Assembly (NCBI GenBank): GCA_022564935.1
Contig: JADFKM010000034.1
Span: forward strand, 1-22,246
Length of the DNA: 22,246 bases
Reading direction: 5' to 3'
Origin: Candidatus Dadabacteria bacterium
Lineage (GTDB): Bacteria > Desulfobacterota_D > UBA1144 > Nemesobacterales > JADFKM01
Notes under the pieces: generated by a model
The model's database searches: none
What the model saw: only the letters and a program-made list of their open reading frames with translations
Told to the model about the DNA's origin: nothing
Shown here: piece by piece, positions 7,382 through 15,261 of the stretch
Numbering within the stretch: position 1 is the first letter of the stretch
How the letters are laid out: the number at the start of each line of letters is the position of its first letter
Translations under genes and position numbers: made by a program

Positions 7382-8155
7382 CTAACACCCGCTACGGCCC
7401 GTACCGTCGCTACGCCGTTTGTAAACCCCCATGAACATATTCACCCTCACCTTAATGACGTCAAAGAGCATCCTAATCATTCCTCCCGGTTTCACCTGTG
7501 TGATAGGGTCGTTCCTCCACGTGATCGGCACCTCGCGAACCCGGATACCGAGCAATCCGGCAATAACGAGAATCTCTATATCGAACGCCCAACGCCGGAT
7601 AGTCTGCATTGGGAATATCGCCCTGGCGGCCTCCGAGGTGAAGGCCTTGAACCCCGCCTGGGTATCCCTGGTGGAAAACCCGTATAGTAGACGCACGAGG
7701 AGGTTGAAAACCTGCCCCAGCGTTTCCCTGAGCCGGGACTGATGCACCTCAATCAAGGCGCCCTCAACACGGCGCGAGCCTATGACAACACCGGCGCCGG
7801 CTTCGAAATGCGGGATCATCCTCTCAAACTGATCCACGGTGGTGGAATTGTCCGCATCCATAAATAGCCTGTACCGCCCCCCGGAGTTGAGCATCCCCTG
7901 AGCTACGGCATAGCCCTTGCCGCCGTTCTCCACGCATGAGTGGAGCCTGAGAGCGGGGAACTCCGAGGCCAGCCTCCTCACTACGGCCGCAGTGCCGTCG
8001 GTAGAGCCGTCATCAACCACAACGACCTCACTTGTGTATGGACGCCCCGAAAGGTATGACTCGATGCTTCTCACGGTACTCTCTATCCTGCTCTGCTCGT
8101 TATAGGCAGGCACTATTACCGACAGATATATGCCATCGGAGGTCTTGCTCTCCAT
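7382..8155 (-). CDS. Family 2 glycosyltransferase, polyprenyl-phosphate sugar synthase (Alg5/Dpm1-like)
   Basis: This 257-residue GT-A fold enzyme reads LSVIVPAYNEQSRI, then the nucleotide-binding DDGSTDGT (48-55), ENGGKGYAVAQGML, and the metal-binding DAD (100-102) in LFMDADNST. The acceptor part FSTRDTQAGFKAFTSEAA...RRWAFDIEILVIA...REVPITWRN is typical of dolichyl-phosphate glucosyl- or mannosyltransferases. Such enzymes move a sugar from UDP-Glc or GDP-Man to a polyprenyl phosphate on the cytoplasmic face, producing the donor for membrane C-type transferases. Downstream on the same strand is the GtrA-like protein and upstream the PMT-like enzyme, which together form a plausible pathway. 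There are no C-terminal membrane helices. The sugar cannot be read from sequence. Confidence 0.9.
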   Translation of the reverse strand: MESKTSDGIYLSVIVPAYNEQSRIESTVRSIESYLSGRPYTSEVVVVDDGSTDGTAAVVRRLASEFPALRLHSCVENGGKGYAVAQGMLNSGGRYRLFMDADNSTTVDQFERMIPHFEAGAGVVIGSRRVEGALIEVHQSRLRETLGQVFNLLVRLLYGFSTRDTQAGFKAFTSEAARAIFPMQTIRRWAFDIEILVIAGLLGIRVREVPITWRNDPITQVKPGGMIRMLFDVIKVRVNMFMGVYKRRSDGTGRSGC

Positions 8156-8317
8156 AGCTGTTTACATACGTCCCGGTTTTGATACCGAATTTTCCCGCCT
8201 CCCTCAAGACCCACGGGCACTGCGCAGCCGCTTGTAACGGGGCCGAAAGCTCCTAATATACAGTACCACCTATTGCGAAACGTTACTGAGCCGCCCGTCT
8301 CAATTTGCAGCACAGCC

Positions 8318-9718
8318 TCACATCCAGCCCTTGAACCATATTCTCCACAAAAACTGTTTCTCGCTCAGGGGAAAACCGTAAGTAAGCGGGGCAAAAAATA
8401 TAAATCCCAGATAAAACAACGCCACAAGCGCCACGAAAAGGGCCGTCCTGTACTTCCTGTAGTCATCCAGGGCGTCGGAGAAGTACATGCCCATTATCAC
8501 AATCGAAAAAATGAGGGCCGGAAAGTAGTGATACTGAAACATCACTCTTTCAATGTTGTAAAAAGGGAGCACATTCATTACCCATCCGAAATATAGGATC
8601 CACTTCGTCTCAGCCCGGGACGGCCACCACAGGAAAAGCCCCGCGGCCGTCATACCTAGGGCGAGCCACCACACCATGGGGTTTCCCGTGAGATAAACCC
8701 TGGACTGCCCGTCGCTGGACTGCGGGTCGTTCCAATAATACACACTGCGGGCCATGACGGGCCAGGTGTAGAACGGGCTTGCATACGGGTGCTTCTTTCC
8801 CAAAGAGACGTTGGAAGTAAACATGGTCTTGTTAAGCTCCTGGAATTTAGCCGCGAAGCCAAGGGGCTCTATATTCGGGTCGTGTTCCGTATTGGAGCCA
8901 ACAAGGGTTTTGTTAAAACGCTCGGACATGAAAGCATTGCCGGGGCCGCTCTTATCAAGCAAATAGAAATGAACGGTAAACACAGAGAAGTTTATAAGTA
9001 TTGGTAGGACAACAAGAGCCAGGGCGCTCGAAACAACCTCACGCATACGGTATTTGCCCTGCGTCAAATCCCACAGGGCCACCGCAAGCCCGAGGCCCAA
9101 AAACGAAAGTCCCGTCCACTTCACAGAAAACGCACAGCCCAGAAACACTCCGGCTCCGATAAGATAAACCGTTCTTCGTGGATAGTTACGGTAGAAAAAA
9201 AACAGCGCAAGACCCCCAAACCCGAAAAACAAAAAAGCCGAATCGAGAAGGATGAAATGGGATTGAACCAGGAGCGCGTTCTCAAGCGCAACGGCCAGCC
9301 CGGCAAGCATTGCCGCCATTCGAGAGCCCTTCAAAGAAAGCACAAAAAGGTAAACGCACGGCACCAGCATCGCACCGAAGAGATTAGGCACCACCCTGAG
9401 CGCAATGTAAGCGCCGTCGGGATAAGGCTCGCCTATGGCTTCGAAGCCAAAGCCGGGCTCAAACCCTCCGATATACCCTGCAAGGGCTATGAGCAGCTTG
9501 CCGAGCGGGGGGTGGATATCGAAGAAATACTCTCCCGTAAAGTAGGCGTTTATGAATTTGCCGAAATGCGTCTCATCGAAGACCACTTCGCGGGGATGCC
9601 AGATGAAAGCAAACCGGCTCACGAGTCCGAGCACAAGCAGGACTAATGGGAGAGCATATTTGCTTCTCGCTAATCGGTACATTGCAAATCGAGGATTTGT
9701 GATTTTGTGGATTCTCAC
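8318..9718 (-). CDS. GT39 protein O-mannosyltransferase-like integral membrane enzyme
   Basis: This 466-residue multi-spanning protein has the PMT hallmarks: an early extracytoplasmic acidic motif FDETHF (D48, E49) and DIHPPLGKLLIAL (67-79), followed by many hydrophobic helices. The C-terminal third holds the four-helix PMT-type region (WPVMARSVYYWND, YLTGNPMVWW, FQYHYFPALIF). PMTs transfer mannose from a polyprenyl phosphate to Ser/Thr of exported proteins. The bacterial members known best are actinobacterial. The start codon at 9716-9718 is GTG. An ATG at 9682 would drop 12 residues, and neither has a strong Shine-Dalgarno. The gene begins 13 bases after the end of the broken GT2 upstream and shares its strand, so they were probably one operon. 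The sugar and acceptors are inferred. Confidence 0.88.
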   Translation of the reverse strand: MRIHKITNPRFAMYRLARSKYALPLVLLVLGLVSRFAFIWHPREVVFDETHFGKFINAYFTGEYFFDIHPPLGKLLIALAGYIGGFEPGFGFEAIGEPYPDGAYIALRVVPNLFGAMLVPCVYLFVLSLKGSRMAAMLAGLAVALENALLVQSHFILLDSAFLFFGFGGLALFFFYRNYPRRTVYLIGAGVFLGCAFSVKWTGLSFLGLGLAVALWDLTQGKYRMREVVSSALALVVLPILINFSVFTVHFYLLDKSGPGNAFMSERFNKTLVGSNTEHDPNIEPLGFAAKFQELNKTMFTSNVSLGKKHPYASPFYTWPVMARSVYYWNDPQSSDGQSRVYLTGNPMVWWLALGMTAAGLFLWWPSRAETKWILYFGWVMNVLPFYNIERVMFQYHYFPALIFSIVIMGMYFSDALDDYRKYRTALFVALVALFYLGFIFFAPLTYGFPLSEKQFLWRIWFKGWM

Positions 9719-9731
9719 TATCCGTTAAAAA

Positions 9732-10435
9732 CTACTCACTCCGTTTAAAAAGCAAAACAAAAAGCTCCTTAACCGCCTTTAGAATCACCTTAACGCTGCC
9801 TCCGATCTGAGCTCCGAATCTGCGGGGCAAATGCCTCACGGGAACCTCCCCTATGGAACAACCCCCGCGCTTTAGCTTCCAAAGCAGCTGCGCGCTTGAG
9901 GAGCGCTCCATCCGAGCGCAGGGGGCTTCACCGATGTATATGCAGCTCTCGGAAGCAGCTTGAAGGCGCAGTCGACGTCCCTTACATCAAGACCCATACT
10001 GAGCATCAAAACTATGCGGTAACACCAGGCGTAAACGGACCGAATCAAGGGGTCTGCTCTCCTGCTTCGATAACCGATGACCACATCGAATCTGCCGGTG
10101 TGCTTAAGGAGTTTTCAATGTCTCGGATATCGAACTGGCCGTTCGCTGTCAATTAAAAATATGTAGTCCTTGCCAGCTGCTTCAAAACCGCTCTTCAGGG
10201 CCGAGCCGTAGCCTCGATTGAGTCTGTGACTTACAAGCCTTACTTTAGGGTTGACCTCCGCTATACGATTGACGAGGGCGCCGGTTCTGTCCGTGGAGCC
10301 GTCATCTACCACTATGATCTCGTAATCGGGGAGCTTTCCACCCGCGAATTCAATGCAGCCCTTTACCGTATCTGCTATATTTCCCCGCTCGTTATAGGCA
10401 GGAAGCACTACTGAGATAGACTGGCTTGAATTCAT
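9732..10435 (-). pseudogene. Second family 2 glycosyltransferase, interrupted by four single-base indels
   Basis: The protein starts MNSSQSISVVLPAYNERGNI and keeps VVDDGSTDRT, SHRLNRGYGSALKSGF and YIFLIDSD. It then needs frame changes to continue: an extra base near 10139-10147, a lost A near 10112-10115, an extra C in the C-run (G-run on plus) at 9921-9925, and an extra base near 9890-9893. With these corrected the protein is about 233 residues, with GQFDIRDIEKLL, DVVIGYRSRRADPLIRSVYA, a DCAFKLLPR segment, the SDGALL acceptor motif, GEVPVRH, and a basic amphipathic tail ending at the TAG 9732-9734. The total length (704 bases) agrees with these net changes. All key motifs survive, so either the gene died recently or the sequence contains errors. 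If functional it would be another polyprenyl-phosphate sugar synthase feeding the adjacent PMT-like enzyme. Confidence 0.85.
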
Positions 10436-10702
10436 TTATATTTCCCTTTCCATACGGGCCCGAATCATCATTGAGCGACACCAGAATCCGTACCCCTTAA
10501 ACGAGGTCGTGATCCATTCATGGCACGGGGCCGGTCACCCGATATTACCAATACGAAGACGATGCCTCATTTAAAGTATCAACCGGTATATTTCCTCTAT
10601 GATTGATCCCCAGATAACCTCAGATAGCCTCGGCATTTCCTCTCACCCGCGCGCTCCAGCCCTCCACCGTTATGAACAATTAGATACTCCTCGAGGGCGA
10701 TG
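10436..10702. other. Intergenic stretch between thiI and the broken GT2
   Basis: 267 bases. On the minus strand one frame stays open for 35 codons just after the thiI stop but resembles nothing I know. No convincing promoter, hairpin with T-tract or RNA gene is visible. Confidence 0.5.
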
Positions 10703-11869
10703 CTAAGAAACACTCCCGGAGCTCTTACGCTCCCCATGGTCTGTGCCGGTACCGAGCTCAAGCGTCGTTACACGGGCAAGGGTTTGCTCCAACACGGACT
10801 CAATATCCAGCTTCTTCTCGATTGCCCTCACCACTTCCGGCTTGGCCTTCGTCTTCGGGTGGGCCACGATTATGGAGCAGCAGTCTTTGTAAGGCTCTAT
10901 CGAAGTCTCATAGGCGCCGATAACTTTCGACAGCTCGACTATCTCGGTCTTGTTAAAAGAGATTAAGGGCTGGAGCATCGGGATCCGAGAGACCTCGTAT
11001 ACAGCCGTGATGTTCTCTATAGTCTGCGAGGCAACCTGCCCCAGGCTGTCTCCCGTGACGAGGGCGCCGTGGCCCCGCTCCTGCGCAACCATCTGAGAGA
11101 GCCTTACCATGAAACGGCGGAACAAGACCATCTCGTAACCGGCCCCTATTCCCGCTGTGAGCAGGCCGAGCTGAAACGGGAAATACGGCACGACAAACAG
11201 CTTCGAGGAGCACTGGAACCTGTTGAGACTCTCAACGAGCCTTATTATCTTCGAGCCTTCGATCTGCTCGTTTGAGGGGAACGCGTGGAAGTGGATAAAA
11301 TCCACCCGGCAGCCCCTTTTCATCATCGAATATGCGGATACTGGGGAATCGATGCCGCCGGATAGAAGGCACAGCACCTGTCCGCTGCTCCCGACGGGAA
11401 GCCCCCCCACTCCGTTTATGCGCTCGAAGTGGATGTAGCACCGCTCGGCGATCTCAATGTAGATCGGCAGGTCGGGATTTTTGAGATTCACGCTAAGACC
11501 ATATTGTCGCACTACCTTTTCGCCGACCGTCTTAGCAAGCTCCATCGACCCCGGACGGAACATTTTATCGGCCCTCTTCACGAACACCCCGAAGCTGGGG
11601 CCGCCCGAGACCTTCGGCTCTATCAAACCGAGCACAGCGCCACAGATTTCATCCACGTCCTTGTGCACAACGAAGGCCCTCGCAAACCACGCGACCCCCG
11701 GCACAGTCCTAAGCAGCTCCGGACTGCCGCCCTCTACGACCATACGGCCGTCGAGCACCTTCACACTGCCCCCTACGGCCCTGGATATGTTGCCTTTGAG
11801 CTTCTCCTCAAACGATCTCCTGTTCTTTCCCTTCAGAAAGAGTTCCCCATAATGTACGAGGGTGAGCAT
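10703..11869 (-). CDS. thiI: tRNA 4-thiouridine synthase ThiI, short form without rhodanese domain
   Basis: ThiI adenylates and thiolates U8 of tRNA; long forms also serve thiazole synthesis. The 388-residue protein has an N-terminal ferredoxin-like part starting MLTLVHYGELFLKGKNRRSF, a THUMP domain (about 55-150, VFVKRADKMFRP), and a PP-loop pyrophosphatase domain with LLSGGIDSPVSAYSMMKRG (SGGIDS 170-175), VTGDSLGQVASQT and PLISFNKTEIV. A Cys pair (C330-C331, YKDCCSII) occupies the place of the catalytic Cys344 of E. coli. There is no C-terminal rhodanese domain, so persulfide must come from elsewhere, as in other short ThiI proteins. The ATG has GAGAGGA upstream. It is the only gene of its transcript that I can link to the promoter at 11902-11930. 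Confidence 0.95.
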   Translation of the reverse strand: MLTLVHYGELFLKGKNRRSFEEKLKGNISRAVGGSVKVLDGRMVVEGGSPELLRTVPGVAWFARAFVVHKDVDEICGAVLGLIEPKVSGGPSFGVFVKRADKMFRPGSMELAKTVGEKVVRQYGLSVNLKNPDLPIYIEIAERCYIHFERINGVGGLPVGSSGQVLCLLSGGIDSPVSAYSMMKRGCRVDFIHFHAFPSNEQIEGSKIIRLVESLNRFQCSSKLFVVPYFPFQLGLLTAGIGAGYEMVLFRRFMVRLSQMVAQERGHGALVTGDSLGQVASQTIENITAVYEVSRIPMLQPLISFNKTEIVELSKVIGAYETSIEPYKDCCSIIVAHPKTKAKPEVVRAIEKKLDIESVLEQTLARVTTLELGTGTDHGERKSSGSVS

Positions 11870-11901
11870 CGGTTTCCTCTCAGGGTTTATGTATTAGAAA
11901 A

Positions 11902-11930
11902 ATATTAAATAACGGCTTTAAGTTATGCAA
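11902..11930 (-). promoter_or_regulatory. Sigma-70-type promoter for thiI
   Basis: On the minus strand, TTGCAT (11930-11925) is followed by a 17-base spacer and TAATAT (11907-11902), both 4 of 6 consensus matches. It lies about 33 bases ahead of the thiI ATG, at the right place and in an AT-rich patch. Confidence 0.45.
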
Positions 11931-12196
11931 TGGAGCCCGGAATTTAGCCCTGGAAAATCAAGGGCCATTTAGACCTAAAGTATACGCCGAAAAATTGATT
12001 GTAAAGAAAGAAAACGTGCTTCGGGACTCGAGCATGCCGCAAGATTTCTCAAAGCGTCTTCAGAAAAGCACAGGATCGGGACAACTGTTATTCCCACGTC
12101 CTGCGTGACGGGCATAGTTTTATCACTGGAAAAAAGGTCACGGGAAACCGACACCCGCTCACAACATAAGCACGGCAGATACGCACCGGAAAGTTG
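11931..12196. other. Intergenic stretch between thiI promoter and rpmB
   Basis: About 266 bases with no recognisable gene on either strand. The gap from the thiI start to the rpmB stop is 327 bases and contains the thiI promoter at its left end. I see no tRNA, no clear terminator and no known riboswitch core. Confidence 0.5.
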
Positions 12197-12439
12197 TTAT
12201 GTAACGTCTTTTAAGCTGAGTCCCTCATGCCTTAGAAACTTTAAGAGTCCGCCCTTCTTTGTAACCGTGCGCAGGGCGCTTATAGACAACTTGACCCTAA
12301 CCCATCTCCCAAGCTCAGGGACATACAGCCTCTTGCTTTTCAAGTTGGGCAATTGACGCCTTTTGGTACGGTTATTTGCATGTGAAACGTTGTTGCCAAC
12401 TAACGGGCCTTTGCCTGTGAGCACACACCTTCGAGCCAT
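12197..12439 (-). CDS. rpmB: 50S ribosomal protein L28
   Basis: This 80-residue protein has the L28 pattern [33 protein letters not shown], then [26 protein letters not shown], and is close to the usual length. L28 binds 23S rRNA near the E site of the large subunit. A single Cys (C5) is kept, but the four-cysteine zinc motif of some L28 proteins is absent. TGGAG lies eight bases before the ATG. The gene stands alone behind its own strong promoter (12478-12505), with the pentapeptide-repeat gene upstream on the same strand separated by a hairpin. Confidence 0.95.
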   Translation of the reverse strand: MARRCVLTGKGPLVGNNVSHANNRTKRRQLPNLKSKRLYVPELGRWVRVKLSISALRTVTKKGGLLKFLRHEGLSLKDVT

Positions 12440-12477
12440 TTTGATCTCCAGTCGCAGCGTAATCGTGAAGAAATATA

Positions 12478-12505
12478 ATTATAAGGAAACTTCAGGCGTT
12501 GGCAA
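12478..12505 (-). promoter_or_regulatory. Strong sigma-70-type promoter for rpmB
   Basis: On the minus strand, TTGCCA (12505-12500, 5 of 6), a 16-base spacer and a perfect TATAAT (12483-12478) give a leader of about 30 bases before the L28 ATG. This is the best-matching housekeeping promoter in the window. Confidence 0.7.
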
Positions 12506-12533
12506 TAGCTTAAGCGCAAAAACACACGGCCGC

Positions 12534-12560
12534 AAACCTCTATCCGTCGTCCGTTAGAGG
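12534..12560 (-). terminator. Weak intrinsic terminator after the pentapeptide-repeat gene
   Basis: On the minus strand CCTCTA (12560-12555) and TAGAGG (12542-12537) form a six-pair stem with a 12-base loop, followed by TTT. It lies about 18 bases beyond the stop of the pentapeptide-repeat gene. The T-tract is short, so the call is tentative. Confidence 0.4.
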
Positions 12561-12577
12561 AATCTTGGGGCACGTGC

Positions 12578-13330
12578 CTATCGTGCGAAGCCCGGCCGGG
12601 TGGCCTCTCTGAGCAAATGGGCGCATTCGGCTTCGACGAGCTGCTTGATGGCGGGGTGGAATTTCGTATCGAAAAGCGATTTCGTGTCCTTTAACTGATC
12701 TATCGTGATCTTAAACGTGTCTTCCAGATTCGACCCTTCAAGAATTGCACCTTTAAGGGTAGCCCCGGAGAAATCCGTATTTCTCAAATCGGCGCCGCTG
12801 AGGTCAGCGGTACTGAGGTCGGCTGAAGAGAAATTAACCTCCCTGAAGTCGGAGTATTTCAAGTTGGCTCCCAAGAGATAGGCGCCAGATAGGTTTGTAT
12901 GCTGGAAGTTGGCACCCATGAAATCAGCTTCTATAAGGACAGACTTGGTCATGTCCGCACCGCTAAGGTTTGAGCCCCCAAGAAGTGCTTCGGTAAAGTC
13001 CGCACCACAGAGGTTTGCTCCGAAAAGGTCGACATCGCCCATCTTGGCTCTACAAAAGGTCGCTCCGCTCAAGTCTGCGAACCTGAGATCGGCATTCCTC
13101 AGCTCAGCGCCCGTAAAGTCACACCCCGCAAGGTTGGCCCCTTTCATATGAGCTCCGATCAGACTTGCGCCCTTCAAATTCCCCCCCGACAAATCGGTGT
13201 TTGCTCCACTCAAGTTGGCCCCGTTGAGATTGGCTTTTTTGGCCTCGACAACTTTCAGCAAAGACTCCGCCTCTCCTTCGGCAACCGTTTCACCCGTATG
13301 CCAGTTCGTTATTATGTACAACTTCTTCAT
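12578..13330 (-). CDS. Pentapeptide-repeat protein
   Basis: This 250-residue protein has a short N-terminal lead (MKKLYIITNWHTGETVAEGE, about 1-30), then roughly 34 tandem pentapeptides of the A(D/N)LXX type from about residue 33 to 205 (GANLSGAN, LRNADLRFADLSGATF, LSTADLSGADLRNTDF). The tail of about 40 residues holds no repeats. Such repeats fold as a right-handed quadrilateral beta-helix. Functions in the family range from DNA-mimic gyrase protection to unknown roles, and nothing here selects among them. No signal peptide or membrane helix is present, so it is probably cytoplasmic. GAGGT lies upstream of the ATG, and a sigma-70-type promoter lies at 13361-13389. Confidence 0.92.
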   Translation of the reverse strand: MKKLYIITNWHTGETVAEGEAESLLKVVEAKKANLNGANLSGANTDLSGGNLKGASLIGAHMKGANLAGCDFTGAELRNADLRFADLSGATFCRAKMGDVDLFGANLCGADFTEALLGGSNLSGADMTKSVLIEADFMGANFQHTNLSGAYLLGANLKYSDFREVNFSSADLSTADLSGADLRNTDFSGATLKGAILEGSNLEDTFKITIDQLKDTKSLFDTKFHPAIKQLVEAECAHLLREATRPGFAR

Positions 13331-13360
13331 CTCGTTACCTCAAATGAACCACCCATATCT

Positions 13361-13389
13361 ATTATAGGAAATTATAATCCCAATTTGAA
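13361..13389 (-). promoter_or_regulatory. Sigma-70-type promoter for the pentapeptide-repeat gene
   Basis: On the minus strand TTCAAA (13389-13384, 4 of 6), a 17-base spacer and a perfect TATAAT (13366-13361) lie 30 bases ahead of the ATG. A second TATAAT copy overlaps the spacer. Confidence 0.5.
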
Positions 13390-13836
13390 ATTTAGATAAC
13401 CCTTTTTAATATATTTAATACGGTCTGGGACAAACCCTATAAACAGAATGGATTTTTTAATAGAACTGGACTTTGATAAAATGCCGTTGAGGCCGGAGTT
13501 CAATTTTCACACCCGATACAGCTAACTTGTTTCCAGGGGTTGAAATAAATCATAAAATGAAGTGTAGCTAAATATTAGGAGTGTTTATCATTAAAACTGC
13601 ATTACTATAGTCCCTTTTTTCAAAATAAAGACCTTCCATGACACATTGGTTCCTGTTATCTGGAGAAGGGGATGTGCTCAAGAGCATAGAATATAAGTAA
13701 GGTATAATAAACTCACCATGACTGCCTCAATCTCTCTAAGAGCCGCTGCACACTATGTTTTTGCTGCCGGCTCCGCTTGGCCGATTCCTCGGGCACTTCT
13801 AAAGAGTAAACTTAGAATATCGTTTTAGATTTATAG
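13390..13836. other. AT-rich intergenic region ahead of the NtrC-type gene
   Basis: About 450 bases, clearly richer in A and T than the flanking genes. It holds one candidate plus-strand -10 (TATAAT, 13703-13708) and a short dyad at 13675-13686, listed separately. I found no gene, RNA or mobile-element remnant. No sensor kinase gene accompanies the regulator. Confidence 0.55.
13675..13708 (+). promoter_or_regulatory. Possible regulated promoter of the NtrC-type gene with overlapping dyad
   Basis: TATAAT (13703-13708) has no good -35 hexamer, but a perfect dyad TGCTC-AA-GAGCA (13675-13686) covers that position. A poor -35 overlapped by a palindrome suggests control by a regulator. The leader to the first start codon would be about 120 bases. 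Confidence 0.3.
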
Positions 13837-15197
13837 GTGGGCGGCAAGTTGAAAAATTTTAACGTTCTTTCGGTCGACGACCACACCAGCATATTGATAG
13901 CACTCCGTGCCGTCCTAGAAGATTCGGGGTACGAAGTGTTGACGGCGTCTTCCGGGGAAGAAGTTAATCTGGCTTCCACAGTCCCTAGTATGCTCACAGC
14001 GCTCCTAGACCTCGCGATGCCGAAATGGGGACGGGTTCACCCTCATCAGCAAGCTGAAGGAGGCTCACCCGGAAACGGATCTTATCATAATGACGGGACA
14101 GGGCACCATTCCCACCGCCGTTGAAGCTATAAAACGGGGGGCGTCCGATTTCATTCCCAAGCCTTTCGACAAAGACGTGCTGCTCAAGAAGCTGGAGGCC
14201 ATAAAAACCCGTGCCTACCTGGAGAACAGAGTCACGAATTTACGGGAATTGGTTTCCGACAAGTACGGGTTTGAAAACATCATAAGCTCCTCTCAGGCAA
14301 TGATGGACGTGTTCGAAGTGGCTTCGGCAGCTGTAAGCAGCGACGCCCCGGCGCTGATAGTAGGCGAAACCGGCACCGGCAAGGAGCTGATCGCAAAGGC
14401 GATACACGTCAAAAGCAAACGAGGGAACGAGCCTTTTATAGGCGTAAACTGCGAGGCAATCCCCAAAGAGCTCCTGGAATCGGAGCTGTTCGGGTACAAA
14501 AAGGGCTCGTTTACGGGTGCGCTAAAAGATCACGAAGGACTTTTCATGGCCGCCGATATAAGGAACGATTTTTCTCGACGAGATCGGTGAGATGCCCAAG
14601 GAATTCCAGGTTCGACTGCTTAGGGCGCTGCAGGAGAGAAAAGTAAGACCAATAGGTAGCGCGACCGAGCTACCGGTAGATATACGAATCATCTCAGCCA
14701 CCAACAGAACCCTCGATGAGCTTAAAAACACGTATTTAAGGGAAGACATGTTCTTCCATCTGGCAGTGATTTTGATCGACCTCCCCCCCTTGAGAAAGAG
14801 AAGAGAGGACATACCCCTCCTTGTCGAGCATTTCATACGCGCCTTTAACAATGCGTATTCGAAAAACATAATGGGGATTACGGAAAGCGGCCTTATAACT
14901 CTGTATCGCTACGGTTTCCCGGGGAATATAAGGGAGCTTGAAAATTTGATCGAACGTATTATCGCCGTAATGCCTCCTAATAGAACCGAAATCACGGAAA
15001 AAGACATAAAAAGCCATCTCCTGCTCTCCGTAGCTAAAGCCCAGGAGACAAGCCTTTCCCTCGTGGAGCTTGAAAGGGTGGCGATAGAGCAGGCCATCAG
15101 GGAATGCAAGGGGAATAAATCAAAAGCGGCAAAGGTGCTCGGCATCTCGAGAGACACTTTTTATAAAAAGACCAAACTGTTCGAAATCGAAGCCTAG
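13837..15197 (+). pseudogene. NtrC-family sigma-54-dependent response regulator, interrupted by two frameshifts
   Basis: Three domains can be followed across two one-base gains. The receiver (FNVLSVDDHTSILIALRAVLEDSGYEVLTA, phospho-acceptor Asp in LLDLAMPK) shifts frame near 14022-14030 and continues from MTGQGTIPTAVEAIKRGA. The AAA+ domain has Walker A GETGTGKE, the sigma-54 contact loop GSFTGA (usually GAFTGA) and a Walker B FLDEIGE, which is split from the preceding part by a shift near 14556-14562. It continues through RIISATNR, LPPLRKRREDIPLL and FPGNIRELENLIERI. A Fis-type HTH ends the protein (ECKGNKSKAAKVLGISRDTFYKK). With both changes corrected the length is 452 residues. The start is a GTG at 13837 or a TTG at 13849. 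The function would be to activate sigma-54 promoters; as written it gives no intact protein. Confidence 0.88.
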
Positions 15198-15261
15198 GTG
15201 CCCAACCTCGCTGTTTTCCCGCCTTCTCAATGAATGAACATATGCACAAAAGAGCTCAGGC

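Noticed and set aside
9257-9646. 129-codon plus-strand open frame opposite the PMT-like gene
   Set aside because: It is the antisense of a clearly recognisable enzyme, has no family resemblance and lacks a ribosome-binding site.
12105-12190. Possible riboswitch near GGTCACGGGAAACCG upstream of the rpmB 3' side
   Set aside because: No matching paired elements or downstream gene in the right orientation.
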